Source of the DNA: Pseudo-nitzschia pungens
Taxonomy: Eukaryota; Bacillariophyta; Bacillariophyceae; Bacillariales; Bacillariaceae
Length of the DNA: 64,000 nt
Direction: 5' to 3'
Assembly: GCA_037355855.1 (NCBI GenBank)
Contig: CM074762.1
Span: 2,666,001-2,730,000 of the forward strand
The translations under genes were made by a program, and so were the position numbers. Positions within the stretch are counted from its first letter, which is position 1, and the number at the start of each line of letters is the position of its first letter. The notes beneath the pieces were generated by a model that worked only from the letters and a program-made list of their open reading frames with translations, was not told where the DNA came from and did no database searches. Shown one piece after another: positions 41,201-52,168 of this stretch.

Positions 41201-42788
41201 GATCGCAAAAGAAGAGGCTGTAGCACAGTTGAAGTTGGAGTTGGAGGAGGAAACAAAGCGACTAGAAGCTATTGTGAAGGCAGACGTCAGAGCAAAATCC
41301 AACGAAGAGGATCAAGAAAGACAGATATTAGCTGATGAGAGAAGGGGGCGAGAAGAAGATGACGAAAAAAGTGTTTCGAATGAGAAAGTAGATTCGTTGC
41401 CTTCAGATGATCGTGCTTCCTTGTATAAAATTCAAGGATTCGATGACTATTGTAAGGCCCTATCGAGACAGTCAGAATCTTCTGACTCGTTTGGTACCGA
41501 CCATAGTGAAATAAGTAATGAAGAAGAAGACCAATCGACTTCGAACATCGAATCACAGAACGAGGAAGAATCTAATGGTTCCTTACGTTCAGGCGGCTCA
41601 GGTGGGAGCCGTCCTCCTTCTGTAGGCAGAGAAAACATAAGTGTAGGGACAGGGAGTATCAGCCAAGAGTCAACATCAAGTTATTCGTTCGATGCGCACA
41701 GTAGTAGCGCAGAATCAGATACCTCTTCTGATGCAACTCCACTCGAGGAGGATTTTGAAGAGCACTCAGAAACAGATAGTTTTCAGGCATCTATTACAAA
41801 GAACACAGACACGCGGTCGGTTAACTTCACACTTTCTGGTGGAGAAACCTCGAATTCAAGGGACAAAACTGTGCAGTCATCTGCACGAAGAAGAGCTAAT
41901 CCCAACGGGGGTTCAACGACATCACACCTGTTGTCATCTGCATCATATAAATCAGACATGCCAATCACACTTACCGCTACGATGAGCACCATACAAACTT
42001 CCGATCAAGGTACTGTGCAGTCAGGACAACGAAGCCTCGGCAGATTTGTGGCGAGTGATGAAAGCGTTATTTCGTCCACGAGTTATTCCCACCAAAGTGT
42101 GATGTCTGCAAAGCCTATAGTTACTCGTGTAACCTCACAACGCCGGGAATACAACAGAATGGACGACGAGATTGAATTGCGGTCTTCCATTTTGGGAAGT
42201 ATCTTTTCACTTGTACTGCGATTAATGTTTTCGACCCTCGTTTTTGTCTTCATGTGGATCAAGCATGTTGTATCCGTGATTGGCAAGAAACGACCGGCAA
42301 AGATAGATTGTACGCCCACGAAACATGCGTTGCAACCAGGTCAATCAATCAGGAGAGAGGAGATCCAAGATCGCAGCTTGGATAGTTTTGTTCATAGAGC
42401 GAACACTCGTCGGCACGATCGCTCTCCATATCTTCTTCATGAAGAGCCTCGCCGAGAGCATTATACAACGACAATGGTAATGAAACCTCCTGTACCATCT
42501 GATTACTTAATCGATGATAGTGACGAAGTTGGCACTTGTGTTGAATCAATAGTTCCTGATACTCACTGTCCGAATTCCTCGGACGGGAAAATCTCGACGT
42601 GGAAAATCACACCTGAGGAATCTGAATTATCTTCTTTGTCATCTCCTTCGAAATCCTTTCAAGTATTGAAAAAGGCCTACTCGGCTTTTTCTCTGAAGAA
42701 ACCGGAGCCTGAAAAATCAAACTGGATCGACCATGAAACGATTGACGATGAAATGAGCTTTTACGATCAACTGTTGAAAGTTGACTAA
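38244..42788 (+). CDS. Giant repeat/charged-helix protein with a C-terminal membrane segment
   Basis: A 1,514-residue single-exon protein that I do not recognise. In order: a His/Asn/Gln-rich N terminus; a possibly folded block near 210-300 (WEDNIFSALNDMAGNLKKIG, VQVKINLPLPIHNLDTVAKD); an acidic Asp/Asn tract; and nine tandem 12-residue repeats (consensus VQASDDKPVVSD, residues about 638-745). Residues about 753-1020 are a very long Glu/Lys/Arg/Ala-rich segment (EERKRLQKEAQEAEEAEAKR) typical of a stable single alpha helix or coiled coil. A Ser-rich region follows, and a hydrophobic segment at about 1316-1345 (IFSLVLRLMFSTLVFVFMW) is followed by about 165 residues. No signal peptide was seen, so the bulk is probably cytosolic and anchored near its C terminus. 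A structural or tethering role is only a guess. Confidence 0.62.
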   Translation: MRHGNAIPNPNPHRNDRSRQSYYDDEAREDNFHGAGYPQQRLPYPDVAAAHLHQQRAMFEQQSRRRAMEDQMQTGLHMNGLPQYPVEAVHYYNRAPQEGFDAAIGHIPENGRSPHVEYEYGPPQTFNFNKKQVDRRFQKDRDAARYAELYEEVFAPRSRTPSGLMTSTERTRGTLTERTRGTQAQTTYTSRSTSEYGSSDSSSSESDSDDDRWEDNIFSALNDMAGNLKKIGGIHCNKVGTDSTEVQVKINLPLPIHNLDTVAKDAMASLSPKKCNMQYDYSHLDDQVLDMEEQFLGAMDKIQGNVMPVYKSLFESQSDSSSEYDDDDDNNHDHNDDEVNLSQSTYEDPRFLPKETQELRQEEQDLQAPLMNTAVETHVDGIPMQILISDQPSVVSSCDTWMLLSPRNKLDDDPAKSAANAIIDKINYNLDAAVRGSKFHVEQKQTPQQDDQDDQWIPATKQKLVLEDPEGIEKDEPLRRNVEPIKSKTNSTDLKTHIQIPQVIDFTHNIVKNNGHDIAESYSDLTIDFRKAKGVTSSVHADSDKDKDKSISNIPMINTQFSGDEIMGRDEASFQRNSNKKGTVFKAEPDDLGQQDVDLLKAGSTAESSQKIIIDERKESQDSYQVLSDEEDEIMGNVQASDDEPFVSDVQASDDKPIGFDVQVSDGKPVVSDVQASDDKPVVSDVQASDDNPIVIDVLASDDKPVVSDVLASDDNPIVSDVLASDNKPIVSDVLTSDDKPMVSESEAPGNEFDNFRGEESEEERKQMEAWEKKRKKLLEERKRLQKEAQEAEEAEAKRKVEMERKRIEEEAKAKARAEAQRMAEEEAKREEAAAKAEEKAKEERARVEEEMKREIEAREARQVEEEEREIQFQADIKARKEAEKLEEERKLMEFEAKAAREALNAKKLEEERRRAEVEAKVKAKEEATAKAQAQAHEQAQAQAQAQAEAESKAKAEAEAKAKAVQEALEAKIKFEEDQKRVQAEAIAKEEAVAQLKLELEEETKRLEAIVKADVRAKSNEEDQERQILADERRGREEDDEKSVSNEKVDSLPSDDRASLYKIQGFDDYCKALSRQSESSDSFGTDHSEISNEEEDQSTSNIESQNEEESNGSLRSGGSGGSRPPSVGRENISVGTGSISQESTSSYSFDAHSSSAESDTSSDATPLEEDFEEHSETDSFQASITKNTDTRSVNFTLSGGETSNSRDKTVQSSARRRANPNGGSTTSHLLSSASYKSDMPITLTATMSTIQTSDQGTVQSGQRSLGRFVASDESVISSTSYSHQSVMSAKPIVTRVTSQRREYNRMDDEIELRSSILGSIFSLVLRLMFSTLVFVFMWIKHVVSVIGKKRPAKIDCTPTKHALQPGQSIRREEIQDRSLDSFVHRANTRRHDRSPYLLHEEPRREHYTTTMVMKPPVPSDYLIDDSDEVGTCVESIVPDTHCPNSSDGKISTWKITPEESELSSLSSPSKSFQVLKKAYSAFSLKKPEPEKSNWIDHETIDDEMSFYDQLLKVD
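40155..40478 (+). repeat. 36-base coding minisatellite, 9 copies
   Basis: Nine in-phase 36-base units encode 12-residue repeats. The first five begin VQ/VQV, and the next four begin VL, so two sub-families can be told apart, suggesting block duplication. Confidence 0.88.
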
Positions 42789-43134
42789 TGAGAATATTGT
42801 GAAAAGTAAGAGCTGGCATTATGAGGAAGGATTCGACAGTGTCCGCCATCCAAGTCGTGTGTTTGACGGTGATCCTTCTCGAAACTCTGATAATAGAATA
42901 GAAACCAAAAAAATAGTGTTGAATATTATAGCGGTGCTTACGCGTGTAGTACTCTGCTCGACTGTCTTCGCTTCTTTGCATCTATCACCGTTAGAAGATT
43001 CAATTATAACCACAATTGGTGTTCTGTACTACGCTATGAAGTCCGGGGAGTTTCTCTTACTATTAGAAGTTCTACCTGCTCGTTGCCGTCATGATGTTTG
43101 TAACGGTCAACATAGAAACCGTTTTCCTGCGGCA
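42789..43134. other. Convergent 3' flanks
   Basis: A 346-base stretch between the charged-helix protein and GyrB. Nothing beyond AT-rich 3' flank was seen. An ORF running from here into the antisense of GyrB is not credible. Confidence 0.35.
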
Positions 43135-46626
<3,492 letters not shown>

Positions 46627-47598
46627 ATGGGACAACAGGTGTCGACGACGTCTTTCAGCCGGGTCGGGAGCGACGAACCCCACTTTTCTCGACGAAAGGC
46701 GATTCTGAAAAAGTATCCGGAGATCATGGATTTGTACGGTCCGGACATTCGTTTGTTTTACGCGATCGTTGCCCTCATGGTCGCCCAGTTGGGTCTCGCC
46801 GTCTACGCAACGCGAATAGAAAGCCCGTTCGCCTGGTTCTTTTTGTGCTGGTCGGTCGGTGGCACGCTCACCCATTGGCTGTCCCTCGGAAACCACGAGC
46901 TTTCCCACAACCTGGCGTTCAAGAAGACCCTCCACAACGAGACGCTGGGTATTTTCGCCAACATGGCGCAGGGGATCCCGTCCGCAATCACCTTCAAGAA
47001 ATACCACCTGGAGCACCACTACAGCCAGGGAGTGGACGACATCGACGTCGATATTCCGAGCGATTGGGAGGGAGAATTCTTCAACACGAGACTCCGAAAG
47101 GTCCTGTGGGTGATTCTCCAGCCGGCCTTTTACGCGCTCAGACCGCTCGTCATCGCGCCCAAGCCACCGTGTCTCAAGACGATCGTCAACGTCGCATCGA
47201 CGCTCCTGTTCGATGCGGCGTTCGCGTACGCCTTCGGAATCAAGGCACTGCTCTTCAACGTCCTGGGGACCCTGCTCGGGATGGGAATCCACCCCGTCGC
47301 GGGGCACTTCATTTCGGAGCACTACACCTTCATGGAAGGCCAGGAAACCTATTCCTACTACGGATGGCTCAATCTGGTGACCTTCAACGTCGGGTACCAC
47401 AACGAGCACCACGACTTTCCCCGCATCTCCGGGTTCAAGCTGCCGATGGTTCGAAAGATTGCCCCGGAATTCTACGAGGATCTGCACAGCTACAACTCCT
47501 GGAGCGGGGTGATCTACGATTACATTTTCCGCATCGACATCGGACCCTACAGCCGCGTGAAGCGAGCCAATCCGAGGGCGCAAAAGAAGATTGCTTGA
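46627..47598 (+). CDS. DES1: Sphingolipid delta-4 desaturase (dihydroceramide desaturase, DES1/DEGS type)
   Basis: A 323-residue membrane di-iron enzyme that inserts the 4,5-trans double bond in dihydroceramide at the ER. The length equals the family norm (323 in mammalian DEGS1). The start MGQQVSTTSFSR has Gly2, consistent with N-myristoylation as in DEGS1. The family N-terminal block is RRKAILKKYPEIMDLYGPD. All three histidine boxes are present: NHELSHNLAF (from residue 89), HLEHHYSQG (from 127) and HNEHHDFPRI (from 258). The hydrophobic segments between boxes fit a four-helix topology. The end (DIGPYSRVKRANPRAQKK) is basic. It is preceded by a divergent gyrB and followed immediately by an ATCGAT repeat. 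Confidence 0.95.
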   Translation: MGQQVSTTSFSRVGSDEPHFSRRKAILKKYPEIMDLYGPDIRLFYAIVALMVAQLGLAVYATRIESPFAWFFLCWSVGGTLTHWLSLGNHELSHNLAFKKTLHNETLGIFANMAQGIPSAITFKKYHLEHHYSQGVDDIDVDIPSDWEGEFFNTRLRKVLWVILQPAFYALRPLVIAPKPPCLKTIVNVASTLLFDAAFAYAFGIKALLFNVLGTLLGMGIHPVAGHFISEHYTFMEGQETYSYYGWLNLVTFNVGYHNEHHDFPRISGFKLPMVRKIAPEFYEDLHSYNSWSGVIYDYIFRIDIGPYSRVKRANPRAQKKIA

Positions 47599-47632
47599 TC
47601 GATCGATCGATATCGATATCGATATCGATCGA
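47596..47632. repeat. GATC/ATCGAT palindromic repeat at the desaturase stop codon
   Basis: Tandem GATC and ATATCG units begin within the TGA stop of the desaturase and run about 37 bases. The tract is largely self-complementary, so the 3' UTR could fold into a hairpin. Confidence 0.8.
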
Positions 47633-48065
47633 CGAGAACCACACGCACAGTACCGTACACCCGCGTGGTGCTTTGCTACGGATCCATCGTGGCGTGGCTC
47701 CCTCCGTTGTGGCTCTCCGTTGCGGTTTGCGTGCGGGGTGTGTTGCGCACGCACTTTCGGACTCGCAAACGATGCGAGTGATTGTCGGCTGTCGGAGTGT
47801 GTGGTGAAAAAAAAAAAGTGGAAACTCGATATGTTTTTTTCTCCGTCGTGGTAATTATGTTTAGGTCGGTGGGTGGTTGTGGCGAGAGAGCAGCGTTTGT
47901 TCTTTGGCGTTCTGTAACGAAAATAGTGAATTTCTTCTGCATCGAAACTACGTAGTAGTACCGTATTATTGTATTGTTCGCAAGCTCGAACGCGTCGGTT
48001 TTGTTGAATCATCGACTCTTCCGTCCGAGAAGCGCGTTGATCACGATTGATGATCTATTGTATTG
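47633..48065. other. Convergent 3' flanks
   Basis: A 433-base stretch between the desaturase and the small membrane orphan. It includes an A11 tract near 47808 and an ACGTAGTAGTACCG string near 47950. No gene was recognised. Confidence 0.35.
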
Positions 48066-48887
48066 TTAGTTAAAACTAGGCAGCTCCAGTTGATCCTCGT
48101 CCCGGAAACCCAAATCGAAAGCTTCGTCTTGCTCTCGCAGAATCTCGTGCGTTCGGTGCCTCATCCATCGACCGCGTTCCCGTCGCCGAAAGAACAAGAA
48201 TCCCGCAACCGATAAGCCCACCGCCGAAACACCTATTCCGAAAAGCCTGCGATTATCCGTGGTATTGTTGTTGTTGTTGTTGTTGTCGGCTTCGTTGCTA
48301 GCTCTCGTCGGTTGGGATCGCAGAGAGACGTCCTCCTCTCGTTTCGAATTGGCGTCGTCCGTGTTTTGTTCCATCGCTATGTTCATCGGAACGACCACCA
48401 CAACGTCATCGTTTGTCGTTTCGTCTACCGTCGCGTCGTCCGTGTTCTTTTCCGTGCCCGGATTCATCGGAACGAAAAACGTACCGTCATCGTTTGTCGC
48501 TTCGTCCAGATTCTCCCCGAGATCTCTGCTTTCTTCGGTCGGGGAGTCTCCGTCGAGAGTTGATGAACCGCTCGCTGGGAGGCCGGTTCGGTCGTTGGTG
48601 TCGGCGTCGGCGTCGGTGGGAACTCCTTGCGAGGTTCTGCTTGCGGCGAACGGCGGTTGGTCCCGCCGGTTCCACTGCCCATCGGACGATTGGTGACGGC
48701 CGCCCGCTTTTGAATGGACGCGAACACTCGACGGCACGGACGGGTTCGAGCTCGTCGCCAGAACTGCGAGAGCACTTCCCACCGTCGACAGCGAATATAA
48801 TGAAGTGCACGTAGTAGTCGAGAAGCCTGGAATCACACAAGCTCCGGAAAGGATCACGGCAACTTTAAGACGCGTGTGCCGATTCAT
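48066..48887 (-). CDS. Small single-pass membrane protein of unknown function
   Basis: A 273-residue protein from ATG 48887. The N terminus (LKVAVILSGACVIPGFSTTT) looks like a signal peptide. The middle is disordered, rich in Ser/Asp/Thr, with a duplicated phrase (DDGTFFVPMNPGTEKNTDDA and DDVVVVVPMNIAMEQNTDDA). This is followed by an Asn run. One transmembrane helix near residues 219-237 (GIGVSAVGLSVAGFLFF) is followed by an Arg-rich stop-transfer (RRRERGRWMRHRTHE) and a short acidic tail. The predicted topology is lumen/outside N terminus and cytosolic tail. No family was recognised. Confidence 0.6.
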   Translation of the reverse strand: MNRHTRLKVAVILSGACVIPGFSTTTCTSLYSLSTVGSALAVLATSSNPSVPSSVRVHSKAGGRHQSSDGQWNRRDQPPFAASRTSQGVPTDADADTNDRTGLPASGSSTLDGDSPTEESRDLGENLDEATNDDGTFFVPMNPGTEKNTDDATVDETTNDDVVVVVPMNIAMEQNTDDANSKREEDVSLRSQPTRASNEADNNNNNNNTTDNRRLFGIGVSAVGLSVAGFLFFRRRERGRWMRHRTHEILREQDEAFDLGFRDEDQLELPSFN

Positions 48888-49667
48888 GTTGCATGCTAGT
48901 ATTGTTATTATCTGATCGTGTTTGGTGCTCCCGAATTGAACTCTCCCTCGAAATTTGCAACCGGTGTGCGGTGTGATAGATCAATCAAACCGAGAACAAA
49001 GATTGCAGAAGGAATCAATCTCAAAAGAAAATAATTCCGTTGAAATAATAGTACACGTAATAGAAGTAAGGTTTACTACTAACAACCGGTACACGTACAG
49101 AATAAAAACATCATCAAAACTTTGCTTTTTGAAAGGAACCTAAATAATGGAACGAATCAAAGATGAGGCAGCATCATTGTTGGCGCAAAGAGATGTTGTA
49201 TCGAATGTCCTACTAAAGAAGAATACTTCAGGTTCATTGTCTGTCATTTCTCTGAAAAAGTAAAAAGGGTGAATGATTTGGTGTAACTTCTACTTCCACT
49301 ACTACTACTACTAGCGAGTCTTCACCATGTGGTGAGTTGATTGGCGTTTTCCATCGGTTTCTGCTGGCAGTAGCCTTAGTGCTTCACCACCACCAGCAAT
49401 CCAATGCTGCTGTTAGCTAATTGAATGCAAAGCATCTGTCACAAAGCACCATGTTGGCCTATTGCAACGCAAGGCTTTCATCTCCACTGAAAAGATGTTG
49501 ATGTTTTTGTGCAAGCAATTCTTTCTTTCCAAATGACTCATTTGTTAGAATAGACGCAGCAAGCCCAACCTGAGAATGAAAAATGAAGCACTTCCTATGC
49601 AATATGTGAAGATATTCACGGGAACTACGGTACTATCATGTTGCTATGTCGCTATGGTGCTACAGGG

Positions 49668-49842
49668 GATGCTGGAGATAATGCTAGAGATGATGCCAGA
49701 GATGATGCTAGTAGTAGTAGTACTAGAGATGATGCTAGTAGTACTAGAGATGATGCTGGAGATGATGCTGGAGATGATGCTGGAGATGATACTGGAGATG
49801 ATGCTGGAGATGATGCTGGAGATGATGCTAGAGATGATGCTG
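49668..49842. repeat. GAGATGATGCTG minisatellite (12-base unit)
   Basis: About a dozen 12-base units with GCTA/GCTG/ACTG variants, interrupted by AGTAGTAGTACT spacers in the first half. All frames stay open, which creates repeat-only ORFs (Met-Leu-Glu-Met type); these are not called as genes. Confidence 0.88.
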
Positions 49843-49902
49843 GTGGGTCCCATCGCAGTGTTCTGTCCCGGAGCTAAACATACTAGCTCTTTCCAGTCCA
49901 CA

Positions 49903-49959
49903 GAACAGCGCAATGAACAGCACAATGAACAGCACAATGAACAGCACAATGAACAGCAT
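49903..49959. repeat. AATGAACAGCAC minisatellite (12-base unit)
   Basis: Four to five near-perfect 12-base units lie 60 bases beyond the previous array and have the same period but an unrelated unit sequence. Confidence 0.85.
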
Positions 49960-50514
49960 CCAGCAACGAATTGATACGGTGACCTTAGTAGTATGCTACA
50001 GCATTAATGCTACAGCAATAGATGCGTAGTACGATCTGCGTTCACTCCAACTTCGTTTGTCGTATTTGCGTTCGGAGTTCCCTACCGGTACAGTAAGATG
50101 AAACTGCGTACGTGATGTACGAGTACCGGTACGTATTTGAGAATACCAGAAGAAAAACAGAGTGAGACAATCTCAGTGTCAACTCTTTCGCTGAAGATTC
50201 AAAAGACGAAGTACGAGTACAAGTAAGATCTTACGTACCGGTACGTACAAGCAAATACCGAATACTGTTACATACGGTAATTAATCTTACCGGTTCTGCC
50301 ATCATCATTTCTTTTTTAAATCCTAGAGCGATCTCTTTTGTCACTGGGACCAGAAAAAACCGAACTACGCAGTCCCGTTCTTAGTTGAAAGTGTTTGTGT
50401 GGTGCTAGACTTGCGACATAAACTCGTCATGGTGGGAGCGCTTCGAACACATCAAACTCGAAAGTAGATTTGTCGAGTAGTCATTTCGCATCGCAGGTGT
50501 TACTTACCAAACCG

Positions 50515-51387
50515 ATGGAGCAAGCAACGTCTACAAAATCGACACAACAGACGGCCCTATACAAGGTTCCGGGGGACGTGATCAATTTATTCATCTTGGT
50601 GGGTTCGCTTGCCTACATTTGGACAGTCGTGTACTTTACGCAGCCCGGCGTTGAAGGTGTTTTGGACGAGGAATGGAAAAAGGACGGATTCTGCATCCAA
50701 AACAAAGATGTTCCTTTCTGGTCTAGTTTTGACACCTGTCTCTACCTCGATGTGCTCCTCTCGGTTGTTGTCGGCATGATGTACGTCTCATGGAAAGACA
50801 CTCCAGGAATGGAAACCTCGAGTTCACTCGTACCCGCTTTGATTGCTGCAACAGTGGGCCACGGGCTTGCGCATGGATTTATGGCCATGAAATTCCGTGA
50901 TGAAAGCTACGCAGAAGATACAGACGAAGGTCAGGGTCCATCAGATGAACTACAATTCTGGCATCTGCTGGCATTCTGTGTCCTCTTCTTTTTCCCATTG
51001 CTCAAGGCAGCAATGCCAAGAATGAGTAACCAGAACCTGCTTCTTTGTGCGGCAGTCGCAACGTACGGAAAACTATTTGTAAAAGACCAACTCGCTTTTG
51101 GATACATTCAAACCATCGTCAACGTGGCCTTCTCGGTCAGTCAATTGATAGCACCTCAAGATGAAAAGAGCAAGAGAGAGTATATGTCACTTTCCTTGTC
51201 CGGAGTTCCTCCATTGGTGGTGGCATGGAATGAAGCCCTATTTTGTAAAGCCTACTTTCGAGCGATAGGAGGTCATACTATTTACGACGTTAGCATCATC
51301 ATCTCGTTCATTGTCTTCTACGCAGACTGCTTTCGCTTCCATAAAAAATCAAACATGAATGCTTCTATGAAGGAAAAAACAATGTAA
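50515..51387 (+). CDS. Multi-pass membrane protein of unknown function
   Basis: A 290-residue protein from ATG 50515 (MEQATSTKS), the first in-frame ATG. About seven hydrophobic segments are visible, e.g. VINLFILVGSLAYIWTVVYF, YLDVLLSVVVGMMYVS, FWHLLAFCVLFFFPLLKAA and VSIIISFIVFYADCF. A His-rich element inside a membrane segment, ATVGHGLAHGFMAMKF, could bind metal or haem but matches no motif that I know. The N-terminal loop holds the pair GFCIQNKDVPFWSSFDTC, with two Cys that may pair. No family was recognised. The tail is basic (HKKSNMNASMKEKTM). Confidence 0.65.
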   Translation: MEQATSTKSTQQTALYKVPGDVINLFILVGSLAYIWTVVYFTQPGVEGVLDEEWKKDGFCIQNKDVPFWSSFDTCLYLDVLLSVVVGMMYVSWKDTPGMETSSSLVPALIAATVGHGLAHGFMAMKFRDESYAEDTDEGQGPSDELQFWHLLAFCVLFFFPLLKAAMPRMSNQNLLLCAAVATYGKLFVKDQLAFGYIQTIVNVAFSVSQLIAPQDEKSKREYMSLSLSGVPPLVVAWNEALFCKAYFRAIGGHTIYDVSIIISFIVFYADCFRFHKKSNMNASMKEKTM

Positions 51388-52164
51388 CCGGGACTCGTGC
51401 CAAGGAAGCGTACACGAGGGCTTTCATTGCACAAGTTACAACTTCCCGGATTTCATACGAACTAGTCGAACTACCAAGCATTACTCGATGCGATCTCGAG
51501 AACACCAGTTCCTGCACGCTGAATCTATCCGTATCATTGACAATTGATATCACCACCTGATAGAATCTCATGCGCATTCATATACTTTTGCTTCTATGCC
51601 CAATGTCAACAAGAATGTACAATGAAAACTAATACTAGTACTGTCATAAATACTTCGTACAAAGTACTTCGTAGTGAAATTCCACAACTACCAGTAGAGT
51701 TAAGCATTGCTTTCTTCTCTCGATCACAACGTCAACGCCCATAGCAAACACTTTAGTTTAATGCGTCTTTCTCTGTTTCTTTCTGCTCATCAGAAGGTTC
51801 ATTGCAAAGGTATTCCGTAATGGAGCACCGTCGCTATCGTTTCTCGATGGGGTCGAATCTCAGGATTGTACCGTAAACCTTACGTACTGTACGTACGGTA
51901 GCTGACAGCTTGAAGTGGGAGGAACTGCAAGTGCGAGTACCGGTACATACTCAAAGGACTCTAAATACATATGAATGCGTAATTACGATTGAAGTGTATT
52001 CCCGTCATTTATCTCGAACCAGAATTCACCACAGAAAATCAAACCTCCAGCCTCCAACCACAACTTCAAAATTGGATGCAATTCTGTTCGATGATATTAT
52101 GATGATTTTTGTGCCATGATGTTTTGATCCTCAAAGAAGAAATAATCATCATGGCATCGACAAG
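51388..52164. other. Spacer with spacer-word cluster
   Basis: A 777-base stretch. Words at 51868-51950 include GTACCGTAAACCTTACGTACTG, TACGTACGGTAGC and GAGTACCGGTACATAC. The end holds the leader of the DEAD-box gene and its upstream ORF. No gene was recognised. Confidence 0.35.
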
Positions 52165-52168
52165 ATGA
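52151..52168 (+). promoter_or_regulatory. Upstream ORF whose stop overlaps the helicase start (ATGA)
   Basis: A five-codon ORF (MASTR) starts at ATG 52151 and ends with TGA 52166-52168, overlapping the helicase ATG 52165-52167. It has the same ATGA stop-start overlap as the one at 2850. Translational coupling is possible if the transcript includes it. Confidence 0.5.

Larger units (their letters stand above)
48888..50514. promoter_or_regulatory. Long divergent spacer with two minisatellites and dense spacer words
   Basis: About 1.6 kb without a credible gene. It holds two minisatellites (separate entries) and a dense cluster of TACCGGTAC, TACGTACGTG, GTAAGATCTTACG and GGTAATTAATCTTACCGG strings at 50085-50290. 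A 12-codon upstream ORF (ATG 50429, stop 50465-50467) precedes the membrane orphan start at 50515. Confidence 0.45.

Noticed and set aside
49576..49974. 132-codon ORF across the minisatellites
   Set aside because: It consists almost entirely of repeat translation; all frames are open there, so the ORF carries no coding evidence.
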